Positions 45,842 to 56,923 of a stretch of 64,000 nt of DNA are shown in pieces (position 1 is the stretch's first letter; each line of letters starts with the position of its first letter). Below the pieces are notes generated by a model. The model did not search any database, was not told the origin of the DNA, and saw only the letters and a list, made by a program, of their open reading frames with translations. Source of the stretch: Leucocoprinus leucothites (taxonomy: Eukaryota > Basidiomycota > Agaricomycetes > Agaricales > Agaricaceae). The translations under genes were made by a program, and so were the position numbers. The stretch spans positions 434,001 through 498,000 of the forward strand of contig JAACJO010000016.1 in assembly GCA_013368445.1 (NCBI GenBank), in the 5' to 3' direction.

Positions 45842-47896
45842 TCAAGGTTTCTCTCCATAGCGTCCAATACGAATCGGTTGAGGGTATAATATCTCACTCT
45901 GATGTTCCCCAGGATTGCGACCCTCGAGATCCAACGGCTCATACTCATACTCCTGATCGCGGCTCCCCTCTGCATCCTTCTCATAGTGTTGGCTACTCGC
46001 TTTATCGCTATCCACATCTAGTAAGTGTTGGCGAATTATACGATAGAGGTCATCACGTTCTGCCTGTGTAATTTCCGCACTCTTGTCCGTGTAAAGATTG
46101 GGCCGCTTGAAGAATAAGGGAACAATTCCATATATAGATAGCGGTTTGGCGCCTATTCTCCAGTTAGCATCGGTCAGGAATCCAAGATGAATCAAACTGC
46201 GTACCGAAGAGAACCAACGTCAGCGTACAGCCAAAGATGGTAGCAAATACTCCGTTCACAGCTGTCCACAGTCCTCCGATATACCCGAAGCCATCCAAGA
46301 TGACGTCTTCTCGTGTGTCCACTTCTACAAGTATACTGTCTGGACGGTGAAGCACGAGACGTATCGAGGCAGTCTGACTGGTATTCACATCGGGAGGTGA
46401 CGGGTTAGGAAGTAGTTCATTTATCTTGAACAACCGATATATTTCATCGTCCTGTTACCCAAGAATCAGGACAACGTTTTGCATTGTCTGCCGCATTAAG
46501 TACTCGTACCTTCGACGAAGAGATTCCAAAAATAGTGGACCGAATACTTGTTTTCTGGAAAGTCTGTCGCAAAAGTGGTGTGGAAACCCCAAGGACATGC
46601 ATTCCTGGTCTGAGTATGGTTGGCTGTATAGTCGAGATTGCTTCTCTTGCACTGTTCAATCTACCATCATATAGATAGAATAATGCATGAGAAGGTAGAT
46701 CAGGGGTGACCCTGGAGAAATCAACACTGAAAATAACCTCCGTAGTCAGAGCGATCTCTGTGGAGTTCCATTGGCAGAGGACAGCAGTCTGATCACGAAA
46801 AATAGTCGGGTTCTCCTCGCAACCTATTGGAATTTATGAAAACTAGTCATGTGGAAAATATTTATCTTACGGGGTGTTGGCACAAGTCCAGGTTGTTCGA
46901 GGATACTGAGGGTAATTATGTCATTTGAAGGGCCTGTGATATTATAAGGCGGTGGGAAGGCCTTCTTGTAGTGAGTTTACAGTCATGAATAGATAGAATG
47001 TTGAGTACGTACAACCAATCCACCTCCGGGGGAATGCACATGATAGCTGCTATCGAGAGTTTGCCGATAAACCTTGAAGTAGACTTGTCCACTCCATAAT
47101 ATATCCACCGGCTTCACTACAAGTTCATACAGCGCAACGAATGCGATCATAGCCGCGCAGAGTATTGCACAACAACTACGCGCCCATAGGGAAAGGGGAG
47201 CTTCTGGGCTGCAATACCAGGAGATCATAAGAATAAGGACTTTGGATGAAAAACGGAAACTGAACTCATATCGCTACCTCCATACGAGAGAACCAAAAAT
47301 TTCTCTTGATTGATCTTCGTTCCTGTTGGGAACCCGTGATAGGTTGTAAGCACGGAAAAGACTCCTTGCTCCCAGGCACCATACATCTCGCAATGAGCAA
47401 CAGATTGCTAATATCTGAGCGCCCAGAAGGGTAATAAGAAAACTGACAACAACATATACCAGATACCGGGAACCAGGGTCAAAAAAATCTGGACTTTTAG
47501 GTAAGAGAGCGACACCAACTGCTTGGTAGCCGACTGGATAAACGGGTTAGTTCAACCATAAAGCTACTGTGTTGCATGCATACCTACAAGGAGCTCTAAC
47601 AGTGAGTAAAAAAGCTCAAAAATACGCCAACAATATTTCCAAGACCGTATTTTCAGGCTGTAACGAAATAAGAATTTGAACCAGTAAGTTTAACCCAACT
47701 CTTACCGGAGTATATTGTGCACAATCACCGATAGTACCGGCAATATGAGCATTATCCCAATGATCAAGGCATCCTTCACGGACATTGACTCCGACATCGC
47801 TTCTATAACCCCCAAAAGCCAAACAAGTAATGTCGCTATGCCATCAAAGATCATGACCTGAGTCAGTCGCTTTTTGAAAGAAAAAGAAAAAGACAT
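45842..47896 (-). pseudogene. Cassette gene T, copy D: membrane protein with a nonsense codon
   Basis: Close paralogue of copy C with the same exon order, from MSFSFSFKKRLTQVMIFDG (47896) to the acidic tail ending GEKP (45842). The last membrane segment is GGLWTAVNGVFATIFGCTL. The codon at 47274-47276 is TAG between VWR and RYEF, where copy A has CGG and copy C CCG, so the frame stops after about 160 residues. Everything downstream is otherwise well kept, with about the same divergence as upstream, so loss is probably recent. Confidence 0.78.
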
Positions 47897-49299
47897 GGCT
47901 CTAGAGAAAGGAGAGAGGGAATTTTTGCTGTATTGAGGTTGAACGGTTCTTCTGTCAAATGTTTATATCAACAGAGGTTCTATTAATGGATCTTTTGCTG
48001 TTAAATTCCCTGCTTCAGAATCTAAACCATCGGATCAATCATATAAAACAATACTACTTCCTAAATATCTGATGATCACAGCTATATACGTACTACACGA
48101 AATCAATCGGCGCCTCGCTGACAAAGGGAGCGCGGTCAATAATTGAAACAGGGTTTGGAGGCCTACCACGAAGCTGTGAGGGAAGGCATGGTGGGTGGAC
48201 TGTGTAGTACTTTGGACGGTGGTAGATTGATAGAAGGGAATGAAAGGAAAGCTAGATCTCTGCTCGAGTAATACTATCTTGTTCAGTTCACGTTGGATAA
48301 AGATAAAAATATGGTAATAGTCTTGTCCCTGAGTCGGGTTCTCTGCTTCTGGCACAGCTTTTTTTAGGTTTCACGATGCTCACCGAGAATAGCTATTATG
48401 AAGTGAGAACCATGTCGTGTTTTTGAGATATGGCCTTTTAATGGAATACTATCTGGTTCAGACGGTACCATCCAAAAACCGTAAAATAACAGCCTTGGCA
48501 AGCAGCGTTTTTGTATTTTTATCTATATTTTTTTTAAAAAACGCGGGTGGGCCAAACTAAGAAGTTTGGAATTTGCATCCGATTCTCATCGACATCACAG
48601 CACACTCGGGACATTCTCATCAAGTTAGCTTCCATCCGATAACGCGCATGATTGCTTGCACCGGTTGGACCTAATCATTCATCTTGGAAAACTTCGGCTT
48701 TTCCAGGAGGTGCGGTGAGGATATGCCGGGTAGTTAGGGAGTCATGATGGGATGCCAGGCGTCCTGTTTCGCAAGGGAACGACATCAGAACTGCTCGCCA
48801 GGCCGGCGTTCGAAGTGAAAAATGATTCAAGATGCTCCACCTCCCGCGTGAATACTGGGCGCCTAAGGAAAAGTTGCCATAAGAGACAAAGGTAAGAGCT
48901 CATCAGAATATTTTCTAAGTGTGACCCCTTGGGCTTGAGCGTTATACATGGTATCTAGTTGAAATAAAATAAAATAAAACAAAGCGGCGATGTAAGTGGA
49001 CCCAACGTGTGCTACATATTACCTGCTTTGGGATGCCATTAAAACCGGACGTGGTAGAGCCAGAGAGAACTCCATAGCCTCTCTTGTTATGCTGGTGCCT
49101 CTTCAGAACACTTTACGCGACAGAACAAGTAAACAAATGACAGACAGCATCAACAGTTCGGCTTTAATAGCACTTCGGTCATATTTACCGTTCTCAGCGG
49201 TCGGGACATTCTCCACCCCGGTTGGGTAGTCATCCCCTGGTTGATGATGAGACTAATTGAGGATGGGAAAAGCTAGGGTCCCAATTCAAATTTATTTTG
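47897..49299. other. 5' flank of T copy D and cassette spacer
   Basis: Alignable with 33703-35570 apart from the 717-bp TIR element present only in that copy; the unoccupied target is at about 48881-48899. An extra AT-rich stretch (about 48400-48560, with a T/A homopolymer at 48529-48541) is specific to this copy. No gene is supported. Confidence 0.5.
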
Positions 49300-50400
49300 G
49301 TTTCCGACTAATGCTCTTCTGCAATACTTTTCGTTGGACAACAATAACTTTTCCATTCTCGTACCCTCTCCTGGTGCATCATGCTCAGTTCAAAGTACAA
49401 AATCAAATTGGGATGATGGTACCTCGTAAAGGGGTGGCTTCGCGCTAACGTCCTCCTCCGCTTTTCCTCCAGCTGCTTCAAATCTTCAGCCATCATAATA
49501 TTAAGTACCTCTTCATATCGCAACGCACAGGAAGTAATAACCTTATCCGCGTTTTCGATAACGGGTTTCGCATGAACCATCGCCTAGGTCGTTCAACGGT
49601 TGAACAGTCGCAGAGCCACTTGTCTTCCCTTGAGATATTTGGGTGAACCATTCGAAGAAATTTGCGATTCCCTTTTCCGACATAACGCACTCCCCACAAA
49701 CGCGTATCCCAACGTCGTCGGTAGACCTCACAAACGTCCATTTAGGTCCAAGCTTCAGACTCAGGGTGAGCCAGGTCTTTTAGACAAGCTCAATTCGCAT
49801 CAACGCCCAGCGGCTGAGGAATCGACATATACCAAGGATGATCAGATGGGGCGTTGAAAGGAAGAGTCGTCAAAGAATTCCAACAAGGCACCAACGTCAT
49901 GCTGAGCAAGGGCCTAATATCATGCTTGTGAGCCGCGAAAGCCAGATAAAACGCAGACACAGGTATACTATACTCCAAGTTCGAAGTGATACAAGTAGAG
50001 ACATCCAGGAACCGTATGAGCCGCCCTCGAACGGGGATGACGTGAGGCTGCAAGAAAGTAATCCACGTGAAATGCTTGAACCGGTAAGGCCGTGTTTGTT
50101 GTTTAGTCTGATTCCAGGAAATAAGTCAAATCGCCTGGTGTACCATCCTAGCCGTCTGTTCCCGTTGCCGTGAACGGGATGATGAAAAAGCTCAAGCAGT
50201 GATGAAAGACTGTCGATCCGAGTAACGGTGATCCAGTCCACAAAAAAAGGAGAGGAGACACTGTACCAAGACTTGTGAACGCAGCCTCGAATAGCACGGT
50301 AGTGCCCGATAACTGTGTTCCACTGTAATTATACTCTTCCAATTACCAGTGCGGAAGGCCGACGGATCTACTAGGGGGGCACTTGAGACAGAACACGAAA
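49300..50400 (-). pseudogene. Cassette gene M, copy 2: decayed probable membrane protein
   Basis: Pieces parallel to copy 1: VDWITVTRIDSLSSLLELFH (about 50240-50180), a stretch with YSIPVSAFYLAFAAHKHDIR (about 49975-49915), GIANFFEWFTQISQGKTSGS (about 49685-49625) and a C-terminal basic helix around DLKQLEEKRRRTLARSH (about 49480-49430). Two copies conserve the same protein-like blocks, but frames shift between blocks and I could not build one open model. Splicing I cannot see may rescue parts. No family is recognised. Confidence 0.55.
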
Positions 50401-50630
50401 GATGGGAGTGAGGAACTCACCTGGAAGCACAAGATGTTGGCGGCTGGCAACAATAAATAAGGGATTTCATGATAAGAAATAATGAATGTTTGGCGGCAGA
50501 TTTCGTCATCTCATTTGCAGGATAACTCTTGGTACGAAGCGTACAAACAAATACGACCCATTATAAAGCTACATAAAACAAAGCCAGAGAGTCCGCTACA
50601 AGGAGGGGTAAAAACAGCTTGTCATAAACG

Positions 50631-52564
50631 TCATTTCTTGATCACCACTCGATATCCAGCGACGGCATTCTCAACAGTCGGAACATTCTCTGCTCCAGTA
50701 GGTTGGAGTAGTCCTTGATTAGTACCCTGAACCACCAGAGCCGCGGTGGTATTCCAGGCCCCGCCATTTCCGAGGCCAAGGCCGGCAGCCACAGCACCGA
50801 ATCCAGTTGTTGCAGCGCCCAAGAGTGTAGGAGACACAGGCCGCGAAAGACCAGGGACTGGTTTGACAGGGGCACCTGCAGGCTTGGCCAAGAGGTTACC
50901 CGTAGAACCAATTCCAGGGCTCCCAGTTGTCGGGGACCCCGGATTATTAATGTTGGCCATCGAAATCGCTCCGGTACTCATCGACTTCCATTTTGCTTGA
51001 GTAAACTTGGCAGCGTGCTCAAGGACAGATTTGTATACTTCCTGGTTAAAGCCGACGCACTGAAGACCGACGCAGGCAATCTTCAGCGCACCGGCATTAT
51101 ATAGCTGGTTGACTTCGTAGATGTTTTGAGGCGATACGTTCTTCCGGGCAGAGATCGTTTCCTTGACGAGATAATTGGCGGTCTAGGAGATATCAGGAAT
51201 AGGGACTTCAATAAAATTGAATCCTCACTTCGGTTGATAGTTCCGCCCACTCTTTGAGTGTCAAATCCTCCAACCGGAAGGCCTGATATGACCCTGCGTA
51301 GTACCAAAGCCCTTCGCGATTGTAGAAGCATTCTGTATTGTACTGGTTAGTAAAAGCTCCTGAAAGAACAACCAGGTACCTGTGGGTTGCTTCATTCGAG
51401 CGGTGACATCTACTTGCTGCCATCTATGCGCGGTCGTGACGCGAGGGTTCGTACTGCACTTGAAAATAGGACTGTAGAAGTAACCATGTTCTTCGCGACT
51501 CGGGCACCACTTCGTCGTTAAACTTTGTAGGACGCGATAATTGCCGAGCCTAGTAATTAATATTAGGAATAAATCGTCTAACTGGATGTAGTACACCTAC
51601 AAGTTGCGAAGCATCTAGAAACGGATGAGTAAGATGGTCTAGGGTTTCGGGAACGTGCGTACCCCCGACGTCGAACTCAGAAACTCATGCAGGGTGCAGG
51701 TCGGCGGGAGCACAATCGGTTTGAGAGTGTCGTCGGGCGGATTCTCAGGCAACGGGATAGAAGCAAGAACAGAAAAGCGGCCATTGACCATGTCCTCTGG
51801 TTCCTCCGAAATGAGAGTCTGGACAGACTGTACGCGTTCAGTCAGTGGCTCCGCAGATCTCAGCACAAGAATCGGCTCACCCTTTCTTCGCGAGGAGGCC
51901 CGGGTAGTATCGGTGTACTGACGGCGAGTGGAGATGTTGACGCTGAAATAGCCTGTATATCGAGAATAGTGGTTGGGGACCCGCTCTAGCGCTCGGATTG
52001 TCGCGTTAATGTGGATGTATGCGCATGTGAAGATACAGCATACCTTCCCGTCCTCCTCTTCGTACCTGGGCGGTGGTCCCATAGTGTTCCTAGACCCAAC
52101 CCGAAGATCTTGAATCAAGGCCTCCAAGTCAGCAACCTGTGTCTGAAGTCCATTGATATCTGTTGACTGGTTCCAGTTCTGTTGGAGGGTCGAGAATCCA
52201 GTGCTGGGAGTATTTACGGTTGCGCCCATAGCTGCGTTGAGAGCCTGCTGTAATCGATCGATGAGGTCCGTCTTTTCACGAATGGAGGTATATGCATCGG
52301 AGAGTTTGTACACAAGCACGTCCCGCGCGCTCATGGCTTCGGTAACGCGAAGTTTTTCGAGTTGTATTTCAATCGCCATCTCGGCAATGCGCAGAGGATT
52401 CTAGGAGCGAGAGGCATAAGCTTGGTATCGCGATGAGAGTATGAGTATATGCACACCGTTGGAAGCTCTGGCTTGGATTCGAAGCCGTTCACAGGTTCTG
52501 AATCCGAAGGAACCATGAATGTATAGTGTTTTTCATCATTAGCATGACCAGGCAAAGTAGTCAT
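50631..52564 (-). CDS. Cassette gene D, copy 4: coiled-coil protein with DUF6697-like domain, intact copy
   Basis: About 530 residues. Exons start at 52564-52457, 52400-52044 and 51985; later exons are small, one only about 14 nt. The first three junctions are phase 0 with good splice sites. Order: N-terminal leader; coiled coil (EIQLEKLRVTEAMSARDVLV and DLIDRLQQALNAAMG; a second helix VADLEALIQDL); a Pro/Ser linker; LPPTCTLHEFLSS; a domain with NYRVLQSLTTKWCPSREEHG; and GLWYYAGSYQAFRLEDLTLK followed by EWAEL, then NQLYNAGALKIACVGLQCVG. The Y-x-G-x-Y-x-x-x-R-x-x-x-L-x-x-x-EW pattern resembles DUF6697, a basidiomycete domain of unknown function (from memory). The tail is Gly/Pro-rich and ends GYRVVIKK. 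No signal peptide or membrane segment is seen. Other D copies are broken. Confidence 0.7.
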
Positions 52565-53103
52565 GCTCGAGAGCGATAACCAAGAAAATTGTAGATGGTG
52601 GAGGTAAGAGGCAAGGAAGGAGAGGCCAGGTCGTTAAGGGAGAGTACTATATATCTTGATGCGAGTGTCTCAGTTGTCAGGATTCAATATTCAATGGAGG
52701 AACATGAGTATATTTAGGAAAGGCGCGATACAAGGGAAAGAGATGTACGGACTACCGGCTCTGGTCCCCAGGTCTGGGCGCTCGGGGACCGACACCCATG
52801 AAGGTTGAGCACTAAGACGACCACATGGATCAGTTTCAGCACCTCTTTGGCACAACCAGCCGTAGGAAAAGAGAAAGCGGCAACGATTGTAATTTGACTT
52901 GGATGCGATGAGAAGAAAACAGTTGATCACGAACAAATATGTTTCCTATCGGGGGTTGAATTTGGTGATGCCATCAATGTCTGCTTCCCTCGAATTGCAC
53001 TGTGATTTGAACAAAATACACATTTCAAAGCATCCTTGGACCGATAGGGAAGCGTGTAAAGTATGCTAGTACTACAAAGAACATCCTATGAGAAAACGAA
53101 AAG
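52565..53103. other. Promoter region of D copy 4, then intergenic
   Basis: A TATATA-type element lies at about 52648-52654, some 85-90 bp upstream of ATG 52564 on the minus strand. Beyond that, to the 3' end of CDC73, no gene is seen; the frame at 52691-52936 has no features. Confidence 0.45.
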
Positions 53104-54723
53104 CTATGCCTTCATGAGCCAGGGTTTATTCGCCACAATCCAGGCGTCGAGGGTTTTCCAGAACTGAGCCACAGCTGCTTTGTCGACATGCCGCCGATGC
53201 GGGTCAATCTGAGAACATTTGTGTCAGTTCGATGGAGAGATCAGAGAATTGGAGTTTAACCTTGAGCTCCGTCACGTTCCAGTCCTTAATCTTTGGGTTA
53301 GGGGGATCATTCGACCAAGTGACATAGATTCCTTTCACTACAAGCATCGGTAAGGAATCGAGCAAGGAAGGTAGAGGGAGAGGAGGCCGTACCGTGGTGG
53401 AACAACTGCCGTGGTTCGTTCCATTTATAAGGCCTGAATTGCCATGCCTGTCCAGTCGTCATAACACATACAACGCGATCCCAAGCGTCTGCTCCGAACT
53501 TCGACAAGGCTTCCACGCTATCAACAACAAAGTACTTGGCTTGCGTTTCCGTTTCCTTGCCACTGGAGTCGATATGTGTCCGTCGTCGGTAAATGGCAAT
53601 GAGATCCTCAGGTCGAGTATTGCCTTCCGCCGCTGCGCGTGCACGAGCTTCTTGTGAGTGCTCGAACCTGAGAAAATTGTGAACGCTGAGCTATAACATG
53701 AAATACAGTGCCATACGTTGATTCCTGTAGGAAGCGTTTGACGTTGTGCATGGTGATGAGGGCGGTGGGTGATGAGGAGATGATGATGATGGGTTGGAAG
53801 TTACCTATGACGGACAAGTTAGCGAGACTCGGCACATTGAGATATTGTAGCTTACGGGCTTTCTTCGCTTGAAGCTTGGGGTCTGGGATCGAGAGCTGTA
53901 AATAATCGTCACTCAAACTGCTGGACGCAAACAATCTCACCTGGGGTGGTGGTAGGTTGGGGGACACCGGAGCGGGAAGCTTCTCTCAGCTTTTTCAGCT
54001 TGTCGGCATAAGTGGTACGAACAGCAGAAAAGTTCTGTGGAATATGAGCACAGGACAGAGTTTCTGGCGGGGCACATACGTTTGGTTTGCTACCTCGTAG
54101 AACAGTACTACGATCCCTCAGTTCAACTTCCGCCTGCTTGATCTTTTTGACAATATCAATATCATGGGCGTCTGGAGCGTAGCGTCGTTTCGCAGGCGTT
54201 GATGTAACCTCTGCAGCTGCCGACTTTTGGGTAGCTGTGGGCAGTGCTCGAAAGTTTCGAGGTGGCGAGCCGGGGGGAGTCGTTGATTCCACTGGGGCGG
54301 AGTGAGTACGAGTATAACGGAATCGTCAGATACTGGCTCACCTTCTGGTGCTGGACCAATGCGGTCGTGGTCAGGTATCCGTCCTTCCAGCCAGTCCACC
54401 ACCGTCTTCCGCTCGGTGATACTGACATAGCCTGCAGTGAGGCCATTTTCTCGTGTCTGCCTCATATACTCTGCAACAGCGGCATCTCGTAGACTCCATG
54501 CAAGGTAGAGGGCCTCTGCAGTATAGCAGTCTTGAGGTGACGATCCCGTGGTACCAGCTTTACCATAGCGCGTCTCTGCAGACTTCGGTATACTGCCCGA
54601 GGGGAGAACAATGTGAGTGGCAGCAGACAACGAAGAGCATGGCCCTTGGGCGTTTGAAAATGATATGTCTGCCTTGGATTTTATCGTTTGGCGAAGTGCA
54701 CTGAGGACATCGGGAGAGGCCAT
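53104..54723 (-). CDS. CDC73: CDC73 / parafibromin, Paf1 complex subunit
   Basis: CDC73 is a Paf1-complex subunit that binds elongating RNA polymerase II in the nucleus. Start ATG 54723 (MASPDVLSALRQ). N-terminal exon 54723-54342, exon 54291-54080, exon from 54034. The C-terminal Ras-like domain is diagnostic: PIIIISSSPTALITMHNVKR, FVVDSVEALSKFGADAWDRV, TTGQAWQFRPYKWNEPRQLF, VKGIYVTWSNDPPNPKIKDW and HRRHVDKAAVAQFWKTLDAW. Introns are about 50-60 bp. One problem: between 53941 and 53850 the strongest donor (CAG|GTGAGA) and acceptor (TTTACAG) leave the 40-base exon 53895-53856 one base out of phase with the next. Either a weaker donor is used (phase-0 GGT|GTCC) or there is a one-base indel. Confidence 0.93.
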
Positions 54724-55129
54724 GGTTGTGTGCAAAGTTTAGGCAGGATTATGACCGAAATGGATATGAGGCAAGGAAGGTATATAGGAACGAATTTATT
54801 CCCTGTTTGTAATGGCTCAGTGGAGCAACGGCTGTTGTGGCCCAATCCGGAATGAGTGGGGTTCTTCTCAGCGGGTTAAGCCATCAGTGCGCTGGTTCAA
54901 GACTGTCCCCTCCAGAAAACTTGGTTTCCACAGACCCTCGCTCCGTAAGGAGTGATCCGGACTTGGAATAATTTGCCCTTGACAGGCCAGGGAAGCTAAT
55001 TCCGCAACCTGCAGGACTTGCCTAGTTAGTCTTAGGAGATCAGGGCATGTCGTCAGTCGCGCTATGGTTCGCGCCCTGCTCAAACCTTTTGTTCCTCATT
55101 CCAAATCATGTTCATTATTCAGGGTACCT
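54724..55129. other. Intergenic
   Basis: Promoter side of CDC73 and 3' side of the IPMK gene. No gene, repeat or RNA is seen. Confidence 0.5.
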
Positions 55130-56178
55130 CTAAGCTATCTCTTTAATACGACCGTCTAAAAGTCTTAAGACCGTGTCCATTCCTAAAAGAACGCCCTCAT
55201 CAGGCCCTTGTCCTGGCACAACTTTTGTGTGGGCAAAATCAATCAGTTTGACCACAAACGGAGGCCCAGGTTTCTTCTTGGCGTCTTCTTCGTCTTCTTC
55301 CTCGTCTGATGCTTCTTCCTCGTACATTCTATCCACCCCTTCTTGTGCCCTGGTCCAGTCCCCTTCATACACGATCAATAGACTGCCTCCAACCATACGC
55401 AACTCTAGCTCTGAAAAGACGTCGCGAATTTCCTTGATTTCATCACGAATAGCCGGTAGAATTTGTCGAAGTAACGATGCAGAGAGTCCGTTGGAGCTCT
55501 CTGGAGCCGGCTTTCCAACAGGGAAGAACTTGGCGATACCTTCGGGAAGGTCGGCCGCTTTGATTGACTTGCCATAGGATTTGGGCGTGTTTACAGCCAG
55601 ACCTGTGACATTGTCGTAGACCTGAGGTCAAGATCAGCGATGGAGTGGAACAGGGACTGAACGCAATACCTGAAATCCTGTGAGACGAACACCCGTCTCG
55701 AGTGAAGTTGTCTTCCGTGCCGTTTCAATCATACGCGCTACCTTCTCGGCAGAAGCACCATCGTCGTGCAGGACAGTCCCGAGCTTGATATCCATGATGT
55801 TTGGCTTCAAAAATGGATACGAGATGTTCTCCAATACTATGGATTGTGTTGACACAACCATCATTAGTAAAATAAGCGCCATAAGGCGTCAGAAGGGTGC
55901 TTATCTTTCTTCTCCGCGATTGGCTTAACCGCAATCCCCTCACTCTGTGACTTACTCTCATCAACTTCCCCTTCCAACCTCAAAGTCCCGATAAACTTGG
56001 GCACGTAAGGCAAAAGGGCCGAGAGCGTCTCATCATTCTGCATTTGCTGATAAAATCCAAGTTCGCGTGCAAGAGCGGGTTTGATCAAGAGTTCGCCATC
56101 TTCAGACGTGAGCACACCAGCGTGGCCACCGACTTGAGCTTCAAGAACGACCGTTTTGGGGTTCTGGACGGTAGACAT
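55130..56178 (-). CDS. Inositol polyphosphate multikinase (IPK2/ARG82 family)
   Basis: Converts inositol trisphosphate to higher inositol phosphates, acting mainly in the nucleus. Exons 56178-55956, 55836-55670 and 55621-55130 keep phase across a 119-bp GTAAGT intron with a TTACTAATG branch site and a 48-bp intron, giving 293 residues. The family signature is PNIMDIKLGT (P-x-x-x-D-x-K-x-G, inositol-binding). ETGVRLTGFQ follows. GGSLLIVYEGDW corresponds to the S-S-L-L region and LIDFAHTKVVPG to the metal-binding D-F-A-H motif. An acidic loop (EEEASDEEEDEEDAKKK) is inserted before the DFAH strand. The start at 56178 gives a normal N-terminus for the family. Confidence 0.92.
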
Positions 56179-56327
56179 GGGGGAGGAAAAATGAGATGCA
56201 GGCAATAGATGGTTGTTGTGCAGAGGCTGTCAAGAATAGATCCTGATACTCGTGATCAATCAAGATTCCGATCAAATTGTGTGAGCGCCGACTCCAAGTT
56301 CCCTGTTGATCACCACCACCAACAGCT

Positions 56328-56618
56328 ATGACAGTACCCCAGAACCTTGATTTGAGCTCAAATGTTTACCTATCCATAACCTTGTCTTCTGGATCATCCC
56401 TGTTTTCTTCTCCTGCAAGTCTGACTAGCGCACACTCGTCACTCACACATCAGGGACCTGTTGGTGCATTGCCAGATGTCCAACTGTACAGCATTCCAAA
56501 GCCGAATTGGGATAACATTCAAGAGGAAGTGTTGGGTGCGCTCAGGGGAAGAGAGGGTGTTGTGCGCGTCGATGTCGTACAGCCACCGCGCCAGAGATCT
56601 AAGCGGGATGAACTGTAA
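56328..56618 (+). CDS. Small hypothetical protein, 96 residues
   Basis: Uninterrupted frame from ATG 56328, 149 bp from the divergent IPMK start. The N-terminal half is Ser/Leu-rich. The C-terminal half, with VGALPDVQLYSIPKPNWDNI, EEVLGALRGREGVVRVDV and a basic end RSKRDEL, looks like a small alpha/beta fold. The last four residues resemble an ER-retention signal, but there is no signal peptide, so I do not infer ER location. The family is unknown. Confidence 0.55.
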   Translation: MTVPQNLDLSSNVYLSITLSSGSSLFSSPASLTSAHSSLTHQGPVGALPDVQLYSIPKPNWDNIQEEVLGALRGREGVVRVDVVQPPRQRSKRDEL

Positions 56619-56923
56619 CCTATGATACTATGATTCGATAGTTGGTATGTAACGAATTCGACTTGTCCTAGCTACCTTTTCTGATAGGCATTATGCCTCA
56701 GTCCTACAAGCAACATATTGTTTTTTTAGCTTCTTCTCCGTACTTTTCAAATGTATATTGTCATCGCGGATTCCAATCTCTCGCTGAGCGGCAGCGAGAT
56801 GCCCGGAATGACGTTTTCCCCCACTCGTTCGAGTCGGTTCCAATCGCCGCCATTCCATGGACAACCATCAACGCCCGTATTCAGCAATCTCTCAGGGTGT
56901 GGCTTCCCCTTTCAGATGTATTT
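56619..56923. other. Short convergent intergenic region
   Basis: 3' flanks of the small gene and of the 7-TM gene. The plus-strand frame from 56693 overlaps the 7-TM gene antisense and is not supported. Confidence 0.5.

Noticed and set aside
56606..56618. C-terminal RDEL as an ER-retention signal
   Set aside because: The protein has no signal peptide, so the ending is probably coincidental.
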